DNA from: Candidatus Methanoperedens sp.
Lineage (GTDB): Archaea > Halobacteriota > Methanosarcinia > Methanosarcinales > Methanoperedenaceae
Reading direction: 5' to 3'
Length of the DNA stretch: 42,472 bases
Assembly: GCA_027460465.1 (NCBI GenBank)
Contig: JAPZAV010000174.1
Location: forward strand, 1 to 42,472
The notes beneath the pieces are model-generated. The model was given only the letters and a program-made list of their open reading frames with translations. It was not told the origin of the DNA and ran no database searches. Below, piece after piece: positions 39,464-42,472 of this stretch (positions are counted from its first letter, which is position 1; each line of letters begins with the position of its first letter). A program made the position numbers and the translations under genes.

Positions 39464-39523
39464 TCAACAATACTTTTTTCTCAGGGTATATAAAAGGAAC
39501 ACATTTTAAAAAAAATTATTAGA

Positions 39524-41005
39524 TCACTCTGCAATCCTGACCTCTGTGTTCCTGGTAATGAGCAGATTGAAGGAGGAAAATTCCCTGCTCTCCCTGACCA
39601 GAGTGCCGAAGATCTCAACTATATCGCCGTACCCTGCCTCCAGGAGAGCGCTGTTGCTCTCGCTCCTGTGATATGACGGCATCACAGCATAGGACGGAAC
39701 AGAGGTTGTGGCGTCGCAGATCTTGAACACGAAGTGCTTTTCATCTCCCAGGTTCCCTGACATGACAGCTGCCGCAACATTGATCCTTTTTTCGATGTGT
39801 TTTTTCAGGTTTGAAAGCCTGACGAACTTTCCTTTTGCCCGATAGGTATGCCCTGCGGCGCCGTTTTTCCTGAGCACTGCATATGAGAATTTCATGTCAA
39901 TGTTCAGATATCTGTATGCTTCTTCGGTTCTGGCGATCTTTTTCATGAATTCCGGAACCTGGATATTCCCTGCATCCAGAAAACTCCAGCAGTTCTCACC
40001 GCTGCACTTCAGTCCCCAGATATAAGTGCACGGGCTGAAAAGGCTGAAACCTTTTCTGACAAGAGCCTGCTGTGTGATGCGAAGCGCTTTAGAATTAACA
40101 AGGTTAGCGGGCTCTATGATGACGATCGTCGGATTGCTGCTTCGAAGGGTGAGCCTTTCAACTGTATCGGCGCGCCCGGAAGGCGTGGCTTTCATCTCTG
40201 CAAGTACATTTGAGAATACCATGAGATCTGCGCCTTCAGGCGCTTTCGCTCTCTCCACAGGCACATGATAAGGTTTGTTCACTGTGATGATGGCATTCTC
40301 TGGAGCGAATTTCTGGAGATAAGTAGATACAAGCTCGCTGTAGCAGTCAATATTCTCCTGCGCCTGCTCGATAGAGTCTATCCTGATATTCATTTTCACA
40401 TCCATGTTCTTCTTTGAGTAAATATCCAGCAATTTATTGAGAAAATCAATGGTGCTCAGGGTGATCGTCCCGGGACCTGAGCCTGCATCAATGATGCTCA
40501 TCCTGTTCGAAAGCAGCCCGCTTTTGAAGAGGTGGAGCAGCACATACTGGAACTGGCAGAAATAGACAGGGAAATGGTAAAGAAGATAGGATATGATCCT
40601 TATTCCGGGATACTTCGATATCCCTTTCCAGTACTCCTCCTTCTGCTTCACGATATTCTTTCGTATCAGCTCAGCAGTATCACCTTCATACCAGTTCTTG
40701 CCGCAGGATCTCTCGATGTACGAGCTGATCAGGTTCTCCATGCGCAGAGGGAGTCCGGGTGTCTTGAAATGCTTCTCAAGTTCCCTGATCACAGGCTCAT
40801 CGGCAGGGAGCGCAAGCTTTTCGAGCTTTGTGCAATTATAGCCTGTATCGCAGAAGAGATCGAGGTCAAAAAGATAAGGTCGCAATATCTCATAGAGCTC
40901 TTTTTCACCGTATTTCCTGCTGAGATACTGGTTCATCTCAGAAAGAGCAAACTCGGCGCGGGAGGAAGCAAGGAATTTAGCGAGGGAGAGGATTTCGGAG
41001 GTCAT
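39524..41005 (-). CDS. Rsm22-like SAM-dependent methyltransferase with C-terminal OB-like domain
   Basis: A 493-residue protein. Residues about 1-165 are helical; the SAM-binding loop SIIDAGSGPGT lies at 170-180; the post-strand-four motif is DLMVFSNVLAEMK and the next PTIVIIEPANLVNSKALR, as in the Rsm22/METTL17 family that modifies or helps assemble the small ribosomal subunit. Cysteines near CTYIWGLKCSGENCWSF resemble its metal or Fe-S site. The last about 100 residues (HFVFKICDATTSVPSYAVMP through IVEIFGTLVRES) look like an OB-fold nucleic-acid binder. The substrate RNA is unknown. Confidence 0.72.
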   Translation of the reverse strand: MTSEILSLAKFLASSRAEFALSEMNQYLSRKYGEKELYEILRPYLFDLDLFCDTGYNCTKLEKLALPADEPVIRELEKHFKTPGLPLRMENLISSYIERSCGKNWYEGDTAELIRKNIVKQKEEYWKGISKYPGIRIISYLLYHFPVYFCQFQYVLLHLFKSGLLSNRMSIIDAGSGPGTITLSTIDFLNKLLDIYSKKNMDVKMNIRIDSIEQAQENIDCYSELVSTYLQKFAPENAIITVNKPYHVPVERAKAPEGADLMVFSNVLAEMKATPSGRADTVERLTLRSSNPTIVIIEPANLVNSKALRITQQALVRKGFSLFSPCTYIWGLKCSGENCWSFLDAGNIQVPEFMKKIARTEEAYRYLNIDMKFSYAVLRKNGAAGHTYRAKGKFVRLSNLKKHIEKRINVAAAVMSGNLGDEKHFVFKICDATTSVPSYAVMPSYHRSESNSALLEAGYGDIVEIFGTLVRESREFSSFNLLITRNTEVRIAE

Positions 41006-41046
41006 GGATGAGAGTCAATACCAATAACGAGCGAACCGCAGATAAA

Positions 41047-41243
41047 GGCGCCCAGAGTCACGGACCTCCCGAGTTGCGCCTCGGGAGGGCGCACACACGT
41101 ATGGCTCGCGCCATACGTGGATACCAAGTCGAGAAGCGTAGCTTTCGGAGCCGGCGTGTACACGTATTGCTTCGCAATACGTGTTGTGTGGGAGTCGAGA
41201 ACCGTTAGGTTTCGGTGGTAGAACCTGCAGGGTTTCGGCATTG
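41047..41243 (+). repeat. Block of covarying hairpin repeats
   Basis: Hairpin A: nine bases, 41065-41073 with 41080-41088. Hairpin B: ten bases, 41096-41105 with 41110-41119. Hairpin C: eleven bases, 41160-41170 with 41174-41184. B and C head two units of about 65 bases (from 41096 and 41161): each starts CACGTAT, and each later contains AGTCGAGAA followed by a small stem-loop and TTTCGG. The units differ in a base-pair-preserving way: TATGGC/GCCATA against TATTGC/GCAATA, and AAGC/GCTT against AACC/GGTT. A third AGAACC-TTTCGG motif follows at 41220-41238. No reading frame explains this. Confidence 0.7.
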
Positions 41244-41568
41244 ATGAACGCAGATTTGCAGAATTTGTTTGGAAAAACATTATTTTCATTTGTATACTTT
41301 ACGCGAATGTAAATATAACTCTTGTTGATTTCTGAAAATACCTTCGCCACCACTATATCAATGAGATAAGATTAACTCCTGGCAGATCGCATGTTGTTTC
41401 GATTTATCCCGAAGCATTGTCATTGCATTGTCATCGGTTAAGATCACCATTAATCCCTAGATCGCTCTCTATTGACATGAGAATCAAGTGCCTGGCTCTG
41501 ATAAACATTCATTACATTCTCAAAGGTTCTCTCACATCCATTTCCGACCGAGCCGTGATAAGCAGCTT

Positions 41569-41670
41569 GGCGCCCAGAGTTTCACACCTCTCGAACTGCG
41601 CCTCGGCGCGTCCACGTATTGCTTCTTGATAAGTATTGTATGGAAGGCGAGGGAACCCAGAGTCATGCTT
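41569..41670 (+). repeat. Degenerate second copy of the hairpin repeat
   Basis: GGCGCCCAGAGT (41569-41580) is identical to 41047-41058; TGCGCCTCGG (41597-41606) matches 41075-41084; CACGTATTGCTTC (41613-41625) matches 41161-41173. The order is the same but the stems are decayed (CTCTCGA instead of CTCCCGAG, and the 3' arm of hairpin C is mutated and partly lost). A third CCCAGAGTCA lies at 41656-41665. The stretch from 41244 to 41568 between the copies holds no gene I can support. Confidence 0.6.
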
Positions 41671-41685
41671 CAAAACATAGAAAAA

Positions 41686-41693
41686 TTTATTAA
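41686..41693 (+). promoter_or_regulatory. TATA box of the last gene
   Basis: TTTATTAA at 41686-41693 lies about 27 bases before 41716, the GTG codon proposed as start, so the message would be leaderless. Confidence 0.5.
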
Positions 41694-41715
41694 TAATCGA
41701 ATTTTTTAGATAACT

Positions 41716-42472
41716 GTGGGATACGAAGGAATGTTCAAAGACCCGGACGCCAGGGTACCATTCGCAGTCATAGGCATCTTTCTCATCATTATCTCGGTTC
41801 TTGCATCCATCAACCTCACAAGGATGGATATCAACATGGCAAAAACAATGTCCTCAGGGCTTGAGATCTCTTCTGCAGACACGGCGATGCAGTACGCAAG
41901 AGCAGACATTGCACGCGCCATCAACTATGCAGGTATGGAAGCGCTGAAGCAACTTGGAAAAACTCCGCTCATAAGCCCTGACATCAACAGCACCTACCAT
42001 GCAGAAGATCCAGAAGAATCCAGCAGGAAATGGGCAAAAGCGATGATCCAGAACACGCTGAACCAGTACATCGAATCCAATTACATGTACGATACCTTTG
42101 TGAACAACGGAATTGCGGTAAACATAGACGAAGCCGGGGATGAGATCGCAATACAAACGATCAGCATGGATCTGGAAAGGAGTATAGAGCCGCCGCTTTT
42201 CAATCCTGGAAAAAGCAGGGGATACTCCACATACTGGAAGATCTCTGTACCCCTCACCCTGCATCTGAAAGATCTGAGAACAGGCACTGAACTCATGACC
42301 AGGAACGAAACCATACAAACAGTGATCACCTCAAGATACCCGCTCTTAAAAGATCTCACGGACGAATACAGCGAGAGATTGAACGGAACCAATGCTGTCA
42401 TGGCAGAGACCACAGCCTTTTCCATGGCATACACATGGGGACGGGGATACCTTCAGTACTCAAAAACCACGC
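41716..42472 (+). CDS. Membrane-anchored hypothetical protein, partial (runs off the window)
   Basis: An open frame of at least 252 codons that continues past the window end. The N terminus GYEGMFKDPDARVPFAVIGIFLIIISVLASINLTRMD contains one membrane helix (about 15-34) near the start, preceded by a short basic/acidic segment, as in pilin-like or pseudopilin-associated archaeal surface proteins. The rest is an ordinary soluble domain with many Asn/Thr (ADTAMQYARADIARAINYAGMEAL, then strands SMDLERSIEPPLFNPG and STYWKISVPLTLHLKDL), probably outside the cell. I do not recognise the family. The GTG at 41716 fits the TATA box; the ATG at 41731 is the alternative. Confidence 0.7.
   Translation, partial: MGYEGMFKDPDARVPFAVIGIFLIIISVLASINLTRMDINMAKTMSSGLEISSADTAMQYARADIARAINYAGMEALKQLGKTPLISPDINSTYHAEDPEESSRKWAKAMIQNTLNQYIESNYMYDTFVNNGIAVNIDEAGDEIAIQTISMDLERSIEPPLFNPGKSRGYSTYWKISVPLTLHLKDLRTGTELMTRNETIQTVITSRYPLLKDLTDEYSERLNGTNAVMAETTAFSMAYTWGRGYLQYSKTT

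Noticed and set aside
41002-41353. Overlapping minus-strand reading frames in the hairpin block
   Set aside because: They are a by-product of the inverted repeats, have no ribosome-binding site, and the predicted peptides show no protein-like pattern.
1-42472. CRISPR array, insertion sequence, rRNA or integrated virus
   Set aside because: I looked for regular spaced repeats, transposase or integrase motifs and rRNA and saw none; the Cas4-like gene is solitary.

Overview
This window is a euryarchaeal chromosome segment, most likely from a methanogen or anaerobic methane oxidiser of the Methanosarcinales (Methanoperedens/ANME-2 relatives fit well, but nothing here is decisive). The evidence is: the corrinoid iron-sulfur subunits CdhD/CdhE of acetyl-CoA decarbonylase/synthase; a fused Fae-Hps enzyme; archaeal ribosomal proteins eL18, uL13, uS9, uS2 and uL11; RNA polymerase subunits N and K; Spt5 and SecE; PAC2, AK6, DUF99 and DUF473 proteins; and archaeal TATA boxes placed about 27 bases before many starts, several of them giving leaderless messages. 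No methyl-CoM reductase or cytochrome gene lies in the window, so the energy metabolism cannot be settled.

Layout. 1-3.8 kb: end of the cdh operon, then ftsZ with its own promoter. 3.8-6.1 kb: a nucleotide N-hydrolase-like gene, a small winged-helix regulator and an AT-rich patch of two unrecognised DNA-binding-like genes. 6.1-10.9 kb: a U32 protein, a candidate small RNA, fae-hps with a TTG start, and a solitary Cas4-like protein. 10.9-14.4 kb: membrane and ligand-binding small proteins, DUF99, a TusA plus three DsrE-fold operon (sulfur relay) and tRNA-Ser. 14.4-17.8 kb: thiL and a three-gene operon joining a membrane/flavin split-barrel fusion, a second split-barrel protein and a methyltransferase. 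17.8-20.8 kb: a thiol-redox neighbourhood (ArsR-type regulator, 59-residue membrane protein, two-CXXC disulfide oxidoreductase, a Met-rich secreted protein, thioredoxin reductase). 20.8-25 kb: uL11/Spt5/SecE, a SPASM radical SAM enzyme, an AbrB-type protein and a triple-PAS winged-helix sensor. 25-28.4 kb: a second candidate small RNA and an ECF cobalt/nickel transporter behind a NikR-like operator, then tRNA-Arg. 28.4-34.4 kb: Ogt, UspA, nitroreductase, AK6, HisC, ArgD and a KaiC-like ATPase. 34.4-37.7 kb: the ribosomal/RNA polymerase operon with a structured leader and an embedded tRNA-Pro, ending in a MEMO1-type gene with an internal deletion. 37.7-41 kb: PAC2, DUF473, two small hypothetical proteins and an Rsm22-like methyltransferase. 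41-41.7 kb: a non-coding block of covarying hairpin repeats. The window ends inside a membrane-anchored gene that I cannot name.

Most interesting for follow-up: (i) two intergenic loci, at 8575-8629 (-) and 25210-25273 (+), with the same design: TATA box, long perfect stem starting at the predicted transcript start, and a C-rich loop sharing a 13-base core. This suggests a small-RNA pair. (ii) The hairpin repeat block at 41047-41243, with base-pair-preserving differences between units and a degenerate copy about 450 bases downstream. (iii) The three-hairpin leader of the eL18 operon. (iv) The broken MEMO1 gene. (v) The NikR-like operator that suggests the annotated cobalt transporter carries nickel.
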